The translations under genes and the position numbers were made by a program. A stretch of DNA of 64,000 bases from Rhizobium mongolense USDA 1844 (lineage in GTDB: Bacteria > Pseudomonadota > Alphaproteobacteria > Rhizobiales > Rhizobiaceae). Of the stretch, positions 44,580 to 53,729 are shown piece after piece. The stretch covers positions 62,001 to 126,000 of the forward strand of contig NZ_ATTQ01000003.1 in NCBI RefSeq assembly GCF_000419765.1, given 5' to 3'. The stretch's first letter is position 1; each line of letters opens with the position of its first letter. Below the pieces are notes generated by a model, which saw only the letters and a program-made list of their open reading frames with translations, searched no databases and was not told where the DNA came from.

Positions 44580-45552
44580 TCAGCGGGCGAAGTCTGCGAC
44601 GATCTTGCCGGGAGCGTGGCCGGTGCGATTGCGTTCGATTGCCGAGGGCAGATCGTAGAAACCGACGACTTCGGCAACTGTCGATCGCAGGACACCGGCG
44701 GCGACTTGCTCGGCGATCGCAGCCAGAAGCGCGGTGTCGGGTCTATTTGACAAAAAGACAGCGCGGCGGTCTTGTGGCGCGCGCGATACGACGTCTGGAG
44801 CAGCGATGCTCACGAGGAGGCCGCCAGGTGACAGGAGCATCCAGGACCGGTCCAGGACCTCTGCGCCTACCAGGTCGACAACGAGATCGATGTCGCCCGT
44901 GAGGTGTTCCAGGGTCTGGTGGCGGTAATCAATCACCTCGTCCGCACCCAGGGCCCGCACATGCGGCAGGCTTTTGGTCGAGGCCGTGGCATAGACGATT
45001 GCTCCCGCCGCCTTGGCGAATTGAACGGCGAAGCTCCCCACACCCCCCGCCGCGCCATGAATCAGCACGCGCCGCCCAGAGAGGTCGAAATCCGCGACCT
45101 GCAGGACCTGCCAGGCCGTCATTGCGGCGACCGGAATAGCCGCCGCCTCCACGTCGGACAGACCTTCGGGCGTCTGGACGAGTTTCTCGGCATCGATGAG
45201 CAGCTGGTCGGCATAGGCGCCGCATTGACCGAGCGCGGCCATAACGCGATCGCCGCGCACCACGCCCCGTGACACCGGGTCCCGTCTGCAGCACGACGCC
45301 GGCCATTTCGATACCAAGGGTGGCAGGCAGCTCCAGCTTGAAGATATTGCGGACATGGCCATCGCGGATCTTCCAGTCGAGGCCGTTCACTCCGGCAGCT
45401 CTGACCTCGACCAGGACCTTACCTGGACCCGGATCAGGTACGGATACTGGATCGACCGAGAGGGGTTCGGGGCCGCCATAGACGTGAAGACGTAGGGCTC
45501 GGCCGGGACCAATCGGTTTGGATGTGGAATTGGCGTGCTTGAGGTGGCTCAT
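44580..45552 (-). pseudogene. NADP-dependent MDR oxidoreductase, frameshifted
   Basis: From ATG 45552, with AAGGAGAACC before it, the frame gives a normal MDR N-terminus (PGPGKVLVEVRAAGVNGLDW, then LPATLGIEMAGVV). The frame breaks near 45270, and DRVMAALGQCGAYADQLLID, GAAGGVGSFAVQFAKAAGA and HAPGKIVADFAR continue in a second frame to 44580. Joined, it would be about 323 residues, full length for a zinc-free quinone reductase. A single indel separates it from function, so a sequencing error is possible. Confidence 0.75.
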
Positions 45553-45609
45553 ATGGTTCTCCTTCTGGACGGAAGGTATGCACCAAAATCCGTACCATAA
45601 GTCACCGAG

Positions 45610-45628
45610 ATGAGACGGTCCGTCTCAT
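45610..45628. promoter_or_regulatory. perfect palindrome upstream of the MDR gene
   Basis: ATGAGACG-gtc-CGTCTCAT is a perfect 19-base inverted repeat, 58 bases upstream of the MDR start. Its size and symmetry suit a dimeric repressor such as a TetR-family protein. A looser AGACGG-N14-CCGTCT pair lies at 46663-46688 between the LysR and NmrA genes. Confidence 0.6.
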
Positions 45629-45755
45629 TGAAGAGACACCCGATGGACCTTTCCGGCTCCTTTGAAGCTGTGTTCGTCGCCTTGTCCTGTGCCCTGATTT
45701 TCAACGCGCTTGTCCTCTTCCGTAGGGCATTTAGGCGCGAAGGTGGCCCCGGTCG

Positions 45756-46646
45756 TCACCTGCCGATATAGGCGGCCAGCTCGTTCGGCGTCCCATTTGG
45801 GAAGGCCTGTTTCAGAAAATCCAGGAACGCGGATACCCGAGCGCTGAGCAGCCGCCTAGACGGATAGAGCGTCCAGAGCGCAATTTCGGGGCCGTCGATG
45901 TCCCCCCAATTGACCAATGTGCCGTCAGCCAGGTCGTGGCTCACCAGCGAAATGGGAAGACGTCCTGCGCCGACGCCGGCTCGCACAGCATCCCGGACCA
46001 TGATGAGCGTCGCCAAGGTGAGCACAGGTTGGATCCTGATCGTCGACCGGCCGCCGGCTGTCTTCACCTGCCATGTTTGCGCTTCGCCTGCACCGCGCGC
46101 AACGCCGGGAGCAGCGAGGTCTCCGGTCGGGTGGGGAAGATCGGGGCTCGCCACTACGACCAGGCGGTCGCGGAGAAACACCCTTCCGACCAGGCTTTCG
46201 TCGGGATCTGGATTGACCCGGATGACCAGATCGTAGCCCTCCTCGATCATATCGACGGGCCGGTCCTCACTTGTCACCTCAAGCCTCACCTCCGGATATT
46301 TGAGGGTAAAGCCGGCGGCGATCCTTCCCATCGCGGTCTGGGAAAAATGTAAAGGTGCGCTGATCCGCAATCTCCCCTTGGGTTTCTGACCGCCCGAGGC
46401 AATCGCCGAAGCCGTCTCGTCCAGCTCGGCGAGCAGCGCCCCCGTCCGCTCGAACAGCGCTCGTCCCTCTTCTGTGAGCTTCAGGTTCCGCGCACCCCGT
46501 TCAAACAGCCGCAGATCGAGATCACTTTCCAGCTCGGCGACACGCCGGGACAGGGTTGCCTTCGGCCGGCCTGTGGCCCTTGCCGCTTTGCCAAAACCAC
46601 CATGGCGGGCAACGAGGTTGAAATCGGCAAGCGCCAGAAGATCCAT
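45756..46646 (-). CDS. LysR-family transcriptional regulator
   Basis: A 296-residue LysR regulator. The N-terminal winged helix (FNLVARHGGFGKAARATGRP, KATLSRRVAELESDLDLRLF) is followed by the substrate-binding domain with GRLRISAPLHFSQTAMGRIA and the typical end (LYPSRRLLSARVSAFLDFL). It is divergent from the NmrA-DUF1857 pair at 46751, its probable target, and upstream of the frameshifted MDR gene on the same strand. Confidence 0.92.
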   Translation of the reverse strand: MDLLALADFNLVARHGGFGKAARATGRPKATLSRRVAELESDLDLRLFERGARNLKLTEEGRALFERTGALLAELDETASAIASGGQKPKGRLRISAPLHFSQTAMGRIAAGFTLKYPEVRLEVTSEDRPVDMIEEGYDLVIRVNPDPDESLVGRVFLRDRLVVVASPDLPHPTGDLAAPGVARGAGEAQTWQVKTAGGRSTIRIQPVLTLATLIMVRDAVRAGVGAGRLPISLVSHDLADGTLVNWGDIDGPEIALWTLYPSRRLLSARVSAFLDFLKQAFPNGTPNELAAYIGR

Positions 46647-46750
46647 GAGTGTTCCGCCGGTGAGACGGTGTGTCCAAAATCGCCGTCTATCGGGCTACCA
46701 GTGAACCACACATATTCGACGTGTCAAGCAACCCAATACGGAGAAATACC

Positions 46751-47620
46751 ATGACCATTCTCGTCACCGGTGCCACAGGCAATGTTGGCCGCCAAGTCGT
46801 CGAACACCTCGTCAAGCGCGGCGCCGATGTCCGTGCTCTTGTCCGCGACCCGTCGAAAGCGAAATTCCCGCAGGACGTCAGGGTCGTGCAGGGCGACTTC
46901 CTCGACATCGACTCGCTGCGCAACGCCATGTCGGGCGTATCGACCCTGTTCCTCCTCAACGCCGTGGTGTCAGACGAATTCACTCAGGCTTTGATCGCGC
47001 TCAACATTGCCCGATCGGCCGGCATCGAGCGGATCGTCTATCTCTCGGTGATCCACGCCGACCTCTATGTGAACGTGCCGCACTTCGCGGGAAAGTTCGG
47101 CGTCGAGCGAATGATCGAGCAGATGGACTTCAAGGCGACGATCTTGCGCCCGGCCTATTTCATACAGAACGATCTGATGGTCAAAGACGTCATCACCGGC
47201 TACGGCGTCTACACAATGCCGATCGGCGCCAAAGGCCTCGCCATGATCGACGTCCGTGATATCGCCGAGATCGCCGCCCTTGCGCTGCTGCGCCGCGAAC
47301 AGGCCGCAGAGCCGCTTGCGCTCGACCGGATTAACCTCGTCGGTCCGGAGACGCTGACTGGCGCGGATATTGCCGCCATCTGGTCGGAGGTGCTTGCTCG
47401 CCCGATCAGCTACGACGGCGACAATACCGACGGTTTCGAGCAAAATCTGAAACAATTCGTACCCGCCTGGATGGCCTACGACATGCGCCTAATGGGCGAG
47501 CGCTTCCTGACCGACGGGATGCTGCCTGAGGTCGGCGACGTCGAGCGCCTGACTGCGCTGCTCGGACGTCCGCTGCGCCCATATCGTAACTTCGCCTCGG
47601 AAACCGCAGCTTCTTCCTAA
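46751..47620 (+). CDS. NmrA-family NAD(P)-binding protein
   Basis: A 289-residue Rossmann protein of the atypical SDR (NmrA/SDR_a5) group: MTILVTGATGNVGRQVVEHL at the N-terminus and KFGVERMIEQMDFKATILRP in the middle, where classical SDRs have the YxxxK pair. Members act as redox sensors or reduce small carbonyls/quinones; the role here is unknown. ATG 46751 has GGAGAAATACC before it. It is divergent from LysR and leads the DUF1857 gene by 34 bases. Confidence 0.9.
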   Translation: MTILVTGATGNVGRQVVEHLVKRGADVRALVRDPSKAKFPQDVRVVQGDFLDIDSLRNAMSGVSTLFLLNAVVSDEFTQALIALNIARSAGIERIVYLSVIHADLYVNVPHFAGKFGVERMIEQMDFKATILRPAYFIQNDLMVKDVITGYGVYTMPIGAKGLAMIDVRDIAEIAALALLRREQAAEPLALDRINLVGPETLTGADIAAIWSEVLARPISYDGDNTDGFEQNLKQFVPAWMAYDMRLMGERFLTDGMLPEVGDVERLTALLGRPLRPYRNFASETAASS

Positions 47621-47654
47621 CGGAAGCACAGCTGTCTCGAAAGGACCATCAACC

Positions 47655-48128
47655 ATGATCTATTCGACTGCCACAGTTCCGGTGAACCCGGAAGACGAAG
47701 CCCCATTGACGCGTGCTCAGGCGTGGAAGGGGCTCGAACTCAAAGCACGCGATGCCCGTTTGTTTCTCGTTCCTGGCCTCTGCACTCGTTGTGAGATTGT
47801 TGAGGAAAGCGCGACCCACTTCGTGCGCGAAGCGACAATCGGTGGCAACGAGCTACGCGAGATCGTCACGCTTGAGCCGGAAAGCAAGGTCACCTTTTTC
47901 CAGGCGGCCGGTCCGCGCGAGGGAGTGATTATCAACGAATTGTTTGAAGATGAAGAAGGTGAGCTGTTGCTCCGCTTCTACTGCTATATGGGCCTGCGCG
48001 GCAAAGAGCCAAATGGTCGCGAGGAGCAGGCCGAGCAGGCTCAGTTCGCCAGCGAAAACGGTTACAAGGCTGCCCTAATGTCGACGCTGAAGCAGACCCG
48101 CGAACTGCTGGCAAAGGGAAAGCTCTGA
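47655..48128 (+). CDS. DUF1857 / SRPBCC-like protein (AtaL type)
   Basis: A 157-residue protein with the DUF1857 pattern: AQAWKGLELKARDARLFLVP at the start, ESATHFVREATIGGNELREI and a long final helix (ENGYKAALMSTLKQTRELL). The fold is expected to be a START-like ligand cavity. Function is not known; the pairing with an NmrA-type protein under a LysR regulator suggests small-molecule handling. An intrinsic terminator follows. Confidence 0.85.
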   Translation: MIYSTATVPVNPEDEAPLTRAQAWKGLELKARDARLFLVPGLCTRCEIVEESATHFVREATIGGNELREIVTLEPESKVTFFQAAGPREGVIINELFEDEEGELLLRFYCYMGLRGKEPNGREEQAEQAQFASENGYKAALMSTLKQTRELLAKGKL

Positions 48129-48149
48129 GCATCGCCAGAAACAAAAACA

Positions 48150-48185
48150 ACAGGGCGGCCCCTTCTCGGGGGTCGTCCTGTTTTA
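48150..48185 (+). terminator. intrinsic terminator after the DUF1857 gene
   Basis: AACAGGGCGGCCCC (48150-48163) pairs, with a few mismatches, with the GGGG...TCGTCCTGTT arm (48169-48183) across a short loop and runs into TTTT. Confidence 0.7.
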
Positions 48186-48202
48186 GACCGGGCGCACTGC
48201 GC

Positions 48203-48872
48203 AAAGCCGAGCGCCATAATGTCGGCTGGGCGAAGACCAGATTCTTGCCCTTGAGCACTGCCGCCGGTCGTGTGGTCTTCAGCTTTTCGAGCGTGGCGCG
48301 CAGGTATTCGGCATCCTTGGTGTTGGAGCCGGTGCTGACCGAGCCGACATAGACCCAGTCATGTCCCTCGCGGCCGGCAAGAAGCAGGCTGCCGATCCCA
48401 CCGCGCGCAACTGTCGACTGCTCATAGCCGATGATCATGAAGCTTTCGCTTTGGACGCATTTGATCTTCAGCCAGTCGCCGGTGCGGCCGGAGCGATAGG
48501 GACGATCCGGTGCTTGGCGATAATTCCCTCAAGCCCTATCGAGCAGGCCTTCACCAGAAGTACGGCACCATCGCCATGCACTTCTTCCGACAGCTGGATT
48601 GCGCCGGTGGCGCCATCCAAAAAGTCTTCCAGCAGATGCCGGCGGACGGAGAGCTCGGTTCCCGTCAGGTCATGACCATCGAAACAGAGAAGGTCGAACG
48701 CGAAAAACAGCGATTCCATCGACGAACGCTTGCCCCCGCGTCCACCCAGCGAGCGCTGCAGCGCCCCGAAATCAGACCGACCCTCTTTATCGAGCACCAC
48801 GGCCTCGTCATCGAGGATGGCTGTTCCCACGCCGAGCTTTCGTGCCGCCTCGGCGATGACTGGAAACCGGTG
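48203..48872 (-). pseudogene. ligD: DNA ligase D (LigD) relic B: nucleotidyltransferase and part of OB domain
   Basis: Reading from 48872, the sequence enters mid-domain at GTAILDDEAVVLDKEGRSDF. It continues through ligase motif III (FFAFDLLCFDGHDL) and motif IV (LEGIIAKHR). A frame change near 48475 leads to motif V (DWLKIKC) and VLKGKNLVFAQPTL, then unrelated sequence. The active-site lysine motif, the polymerase and nuclease domains and the C-terminal tail are missing. It cannot seal DNA. Confidence 0.8.
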
Positions 48873-48883
48873 CGCCCATAAGT

Positions 48884-49074
48884 GCCATGGCGATCATGAT
48901 CCTGCGCCGGTCGCCGATCAGGTCGGAGAGAATGCCGAGCGAGACGCTGATGGTGACCGCCGACACCGAGAGATAGGGCAGGGTCGAGCCATAGGCGGAA
49001 CCCTGGACGAAGATCATGAAGGCAAGGAGCAGTAATTGCGGCCGGGCACGGATCTGACGAAGGGAATGAAACAT
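48884..49074 (-). pseudogene. MFS transporter relic
   Basis: MFHSLRQIRARPQLLLLAFM then IFVQGSAYGSTLPYLS is an MFS first membrane segment. It jumps directly to VSLGILSDLIGDRRRIMIAM, the signature loop of a later segment, so an internal piece is missing. It then runs into the ligD relic B. Only about 60 of some 400 codons remain. Confidence 0.62.
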
Positions 49075-49105
49075 CGGAAATGCAATCTCAAAGCGGACCT
49101 CCGTC

Positions 49106-49795
49106 GCATCGTCGACAGAAGCGCTGGAGCGCTTGCAGGCAAATGGAGTGAAAGTCATTCCAGTAACCGCCGCTCCGGCAGGCTGGTGCGATCAGATGGC
49201 ACGCATGTGGCCCGTGGACGGTGTGATCGGGGAAAACGGCGGATTTTTCTTCCGACGACAACCGCAAGGACACGGTCTGGAACGGCACTTTTGGCATTCG
49301 TTGGCCGACCAGGAATCCACCCGCGACCGCCTTAAGGAGATCGCCGACATTGTCCGTACCAAGTTTGGCACGGCCAGGCTCGCCGAAGATCAACCGTTCC
49401 GATTGACCAGTCTAGCCTTTGCCCAGCCGGACACACCGACCGACGTCGCCGCCATCGTTGCGGCCCTGCGCGAGGCGGGAGCAAATGTGACGGTCAACAA
49501 TCTCTGGATCCTCGCTTGGCTGGGCAACTATGACAAGCTGGCCATGAGCCGGAGGATATTGTCCGCACACTATAACCTGGATATCGACAGGGACCCCCAG
49601 CAAGTCCTCTACGCCGGAGATTCCACAAACGATGCGCCGATGTTCGCTTTTTTCAGGCACTCGGTTGGCGTGAGTACTGTCGTCCGCTATCTCGCCGAGA
49701 TACCGAAGCCACCCAACTGGATCACGGAAGGCCCTGGCGGGGCCGGGTTTGTGGAAATCGCCGACGCCGTAATCGCTGCACGGTCTGGAAGTTAG
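49106..49795 (+). pseudogene. HAD-IIB family phosphatase, N-terminally truncated
   Basis: From about 49106 the frame encodes STEALERLQANGVKVIPVTA, the first helix and motif II region (Thr) of a Cof-type HAD phosphatase. The cap (VDGVIGENGGFFF), motif III lysine region (NYDKLAMSRRIL) and motif IV (LYAGDSTNDAPMF) follow. The first ~25 residues with the catalytic DxDGT motif are replaced by sequence shared with the divergent MFS scrap, so the enzyme cannot be active. A TTG at 49133 could still start a 220-residue protein. Confidence 0.7.
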
Positions 49796-50060
49796 GAGCT
49801 GATTTCGGCTCGATGTCCCCTTGCCGCGCTCGGGCGATCGTTCTGGTGTGTCACTGATCGCGATGAGGCTTTGAGCCTGCCGGCGGGGCGAGGTGGCGAA
49901 TTCGCCCGTGGTTCGCCGGCCCGGATTCACGAGAGCGAGCCCCGGCGGTCGGGACATTTTCATTTCAGTCCTTCGTATTGATACGGTGAAAATCAAAGGC
50001 CGGAATTTTCATCAAGGAATCCACTGCGATTGCTCTGTTTGAGTGGGAGTCCGGCGGTTC

Positions 50061-50240
50061 GATTATCCTGGGCAGAGGCGAAGGGTTTCGAGCGTGACGT
50101 CTACCAGCAGATGGCCCGCGACAATCCCGACCCAACCCCTGAGGGGCGGCCGGATCTTCCTCGATCCGCAACGATCGCATGGCCACCGCCGTGGCACCGC
50201 TGTCGCCGCGCGCATGTCCCGGCGCTGCTTGCGAAAAACC
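50061..50240 (+). pseudogene. ligD: DNA ligase D (LigD) relic D: polymerase (primase-like) domain piece
   Basis: RLSWAEAKGFERDVYQQMAR then DNPD matches the LigD polymerase domain. In the next frames GGRIFLD and NDRMATAVAPLSPRACPGA give the catalytic-loop region just downstream, with deleted codons between. This is the only ligD piece on the plus strand. The ~260 bases before it (49796-50060) hold nothing I recognise. Confidence 0.7.
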
Positions 50241-50721
50241 TCCGCCTGGCGGGACTATTGTGAGAGCGACCGCTAGAGCAGGCGGTCAAACGGCTCGGAA
50301 AATCACGCGCAACGTGATCTCTGAAGTGTTTCTTCCGGCTATTCAAGTGGCAGAGCCACGACCAAAATCGAAGCTTGCGGCCAGTCGCTTATGTCGCGGA
50401 GCCAGTCCAACGATCGTCAACCTCTCGTCGGCTGTAACGCCATCCTGCCACCCCGAACGAACTCTTCGTCGCGAGCGCCGCTTGTTAATTCGATTCGCTG
50501 TGAGCCCCCAGCAAACCACCCTGGATAGCATGCCTAATGGGCCTTGCTATGTGTCGTTTGTAAGCAACACAAAACTCGAAGCCAGTGAGGGCGGAAATGA
50601 ATGAAGTTAATTCTAAATTAGCACAACGCCCGAGTGTCAAGCAGGCCCTTATTGCCGTTTTGTCCGTCATCTGTGGCGAATTCTTGAAGTTACTCGACCC
50701 GCGTGGTCGCCCTCAGGAGCT
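50241..50721. other. intergenic stretch without a recognisable gene
   Basis: Frames here are low in family-like sequence. A stretch near 50270-50325 (CTAGAGCAGGCGGTCAAACG and onward) looks like the dispersed intergenic repeats common in rhizobia, but I cannot confirm it. Confidence 0.35.
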
Positions 50722-52036
50722 GGAGACCCGAATGAAGCCACCGCCGCAAGCGATGCGTTCATAGTCACAGCAATAATTGCAACCCTCGCAGTTCTGGTCG
50801 CCTTGGCCGGAACGATATTCGCCGTGCTCGGCATCGCAAATCCGATCCGCCGCATCGCCTCTGCCATGAAGATCTTGTCCGACGGCGATCTGCAAAGTGA
50901 GATCCCCTTTGCCGGCCGCGCCGATGAGATTGGCGCGATGGCGGCAGCGGTTGAAGTATTCCGACAAAATGCCATAAATGTCCTTCGCTTGGAGCAGGGA
51001 AGCGTCGGCATCGCGAAGCCAGTCAGAGGCCGCTCGTGCAGCTGCACAGGAGCGTGCGGAGCGAGAAGCGCAACAATTGCGGTTTGCGACGACGACGCTG
51101 GGCGACGGGCTGAGACGTCTGGCTGGCGGCGACGTCTCTTTCCAGCTGGCGGAGCCCTTCGCTGCGGAATACGAGCAATTACGCGAGGATTTCAACACGT
51201 CGCTCAAACAGCTCGGTACGGCGATCGGCGCTGTATTGCAAACGGTGCACAGCATCGACAATGGAACGCGCGAAATCGCGTCCGGTGCGCAAGATCTTTC
51301 CAAGCGTACGGAGCAGCAGGCCGCCTCCCTGGAGGAGACGGCGGCAGCTCTCGATGAGATTACCACCAACGTTGCCACCGCCTCCAAGCGAACCGACGAG
51401 GCTCGCAATGTCGCACACGAGGCTAATGTCAGTGCTGACCGTTCCGCGGCCGTCGTGTCTGAAGCCGAACAGGCTATGAGGCGCATCGAGGACAGCTCGG
51501 TGCAGATCTCCAATATCATTGGTGTGATCGACGAAATCGCTTTCCAGACAAACCTCCTGGCGCTCAACGCAGGCGTCGAGGCAGCCCGCGCCGGAGAAGC
51601 CGGCAAAGGCTTTGCGGTTGTCGCTCAGGAGGTGCGCGAGCTCGCGCAGCGCGCAGCGACGGCGGCAAAGGAGATTAAAGGGCTCATCGAAAAGTCGTCC
51701 GTCGAAGTCGGAACCGGCGTGAGACTGGTCCTCGAAACGGGCCTGTCGCTGAAGTCGATCGGCAATCATGTGTCTCAGATCAATCAGCTAATGTCGGCGA
51801 TCGCGACATCCGCTCGAGAGCAGTCTACGGGCCTCGCCGAGATCAACACCGCCGTCAATCAAATGGATCAATCCACTCAGCAAAACGCGGCGATGGTCGA
51901 ACAGTCCACGGCAGCGGCAGCGTCCTTGTCGAGCGAGGCGAGCAGACTGCGCGATCTGGTCAACCAATTTCGTCTCGACGATGCCCCCAGCCGTAGTGCC
52001 ACGATGAGAAGTGATGTCCGACACAGGGCAGCGTGA
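50722..52036 (+). pseudogene. methyl-accepting chemotaxis protein, 5'-truncated and frameshifted
   Basis: The first frame gives a membrane segment (AFIVTAIIATLAVLVALAGT), a HAMP domain (GIANPIRRIASAMKILSDGD) and NAINVLRLEQ. Near 50990 the frame changes and EAARAAAQERAEREAQQLRF, a second HAMP-like part and the signalling domain follow. The hairpin tip is IDEIAFQTNLLALNAGVEAA. The N-terminal membrane segment and periplasmic sensor are missing. The second frame alone (from about 50978) could make a soluble 352-residue signalling domain. Confidence 0.8.
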
Positions 52037-52097
52037 TCGTGGCTCGGCCGTCTCGTCGGACGGCGGCTGCTGTGATTGGCGGTCAAGCGCTCCTGCT

Positions 52098-52235
52098 TTA
52101 GTTCATCACGTGCTCGCTGATGTCGAAGATCGCCGCGTTATCCTGGACCTCACGCAGGTCCTTGTAGGCGGGATGGCAGGTCCCCGACCAGCCACGATAG
52201 TCAATCTCGGCGATGAGCGTCGGTTGCGCTGTCGC
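52098..52235 (-). pseudogene. ligD: DNA ligase D (LigD) relic C: C-terminal tail
   Basis: The minus strand encodes AQPTLIAEIDYRGWSGTCHP, then AYKDLREVQDNAAIFDISEH and a stop. It is a second, different copy of the ligase tail seen in relic A. It starts exactly at the AQPTL point where relic B breaks off, but it lies on the wrong side of B for a simple insertion to have split one gene. Confidence 0.7.
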
Positions 52236-52250
52236 GGCCCTGTGTCCGGA

Positions 52251-53632
52251 TTACCTGATGACCAACAGAAAGCGAGCCCCGTCACGGAAAAGCTCAAGGG
52301 CGGCTATAGCTGCCTTTTTGCTGATGGCTCGGCGCAACTCGGCGACAGAAGTGACCGGGATTCTGTTGACCGCAACGACCATATCCCCGGCGCGAAGGCC
52401 GGCGCGGTCAGCCACGCTGCCAGCGGCCACGCTCGCGATGACGACGCCGGAAACACCAGCTGCCCCAGATTCAGCAGCTGAGGCATCCCGCAGTCTCGCG
52501 CCGTCGAGCGGTGTGCCCGAGAAGTCCGCGGGGGCGCGATCTTCGCTTGCGATGGGTACCTCAATTTCCCGCTGGTCATCACTTCGCTTCACGGTCAGCC
52601 TGATCTTGCTGCCTGCGGGCGTTAGACCGATGCGGTTCCTGAGGTCAGTGGCGCCGCGCACTTGGCGTCCATCAATGGCCGTCACCACGTCCCCGCTCTT
52701 CACTCCAGCCCGATCGGCCGCCGAGCCGCGTTCAACGTTGGCGACGAGCGCGCCGCGAAGGCCGCCGAGATTGAGGGCTTCCGCCAGATCCGGCGTAGAT
52801 CCTGGATACCGATGCCCAGCCTGCCACGCTGCACCTCGCCGTGGGCGGTCAACTGGTTCATTACGGACACCGCGATGCTGCTCGGCACCGCGAAGCCGAT
52901 ACCCACATTCGCACCGGCCGGGCTGAGGATTGCGGTATTGACTATTGACCCCGATCAGCTTGCCGTCGAGCGTGACCAGCGCTCCGCCTGAATTGCCGGG
53001 ATTGATCGAGGCATCGGTTTGGATGAAGTCTTCATAGCCTTCGATATTGAGCCCGCTGCGCCCGAGCGCACTGACAATGCCGGAGGTGACCGTCTGGCCG
53101 AGTCCGAACGGGTTGCCGATGGCGACGACATAATCACCGACCTTGAGAGTATCGGAGTCTCCGATCTGGATCGCCGTGAGGTTCTTCGCGTCGATCTGCA
53201 GCAGCGCAATGTCGGTCTCCTTGTCGCTGCCGATCAGTTTAGCAAGCAGCTGCCGGCCATCTTTCAACGTGACGGAGATCTCCGTGCCGCCATCGACAAC
53301 GTGGTGGTTCGTCAACACGTAGCCCTTGTCAGCGTCGACGATAACGCCGGAGCCGGCGCTCATCCGAGCCTGGGGTTGCTGCTCAGGCAGATTGAAGTAC
53401 CGTCGGAAATAGGGGTCGTTGTAAAGCGGATTGTTTTCGGTCGGCGACCGCGAAACCACCGCAATGTTGACGACGGCCGGCGTGACATCGGCGCAAGTGT
53501 CGGCAGGTTCGCGGACGAAGCAGCTGGTGCGAGCGTCTGCGCAACGACCGGTGCGACCGTGAACAGGAGGGCTCCGGCGGCAATCGCTGCGGATGCGGCG
53601 ATCGTGCGGAACCTCGGGGCGGGATCGGACAT
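52251..53632 (-). pseudogene. degP: DegP/HtrA periplasmic serine protease with three frame disruptions
   Basis: ATG 53632 (AAGGAGCAACCG before it) starts a signal peptide (FRTIAASAAIAAGALLFTVA). The frame breaks near 53475. The protease domain has the triad His in TNHHVVDGG, Asp in DKETDIALLQI and Ser in NPGNSGGAL. Just after Ser a tandem TATTGAC duplication (52936-52949) shifts the frame, and a missing base near 52795 restores it, leaving ~48 scrambled residues; GIGFAVPSSIAVSVMNQLTA appears in the other frame there. Two PDZ domains follow. It closes the hsp20 run. Confidence 0.82.
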
Positions 53633-53692
53633 CGGTTGCTCCTTGAATCTAATGGTTCTTCTCTTCAGGCATGACGCGCGCAGGGACCAAAG

Positions 53693-53720
53693 GAACGGGC
53701 CCGGGGGCCCGGACCCGTTC
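53693..53720 (-). other. strong stem-loop between the SPW gene and degP
   Basis: GAACGGG (53693-53699) pairs with CCCGTTC (53714-53720), extended after one mismatch by CCGGG/CCCGG. Located 10 bases after the SPW stop and 61 before the degP start on the transcribed strand. No T-run; it may reduce degP expression or protect the upstream mRNA. Confidence 0.55.
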
Positions 53721-53729
53721 TCACCCGGT

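Noticed and set aside
45643..45771. Plus-strand frame of 42 codons with a hydrophobic stretch (FVALSCALIFNALVLF)
   Set aside because: Possible small membrane protein, but no convincing ribosome binding site and it runs into the LysR 3' end; not enough to call.
50179..50604. 141-codon plus-strand frame
   Set aside because: Only its first ~25 codons have meaning, as a ligD polymerase scrap; the rest is unrelated filler.
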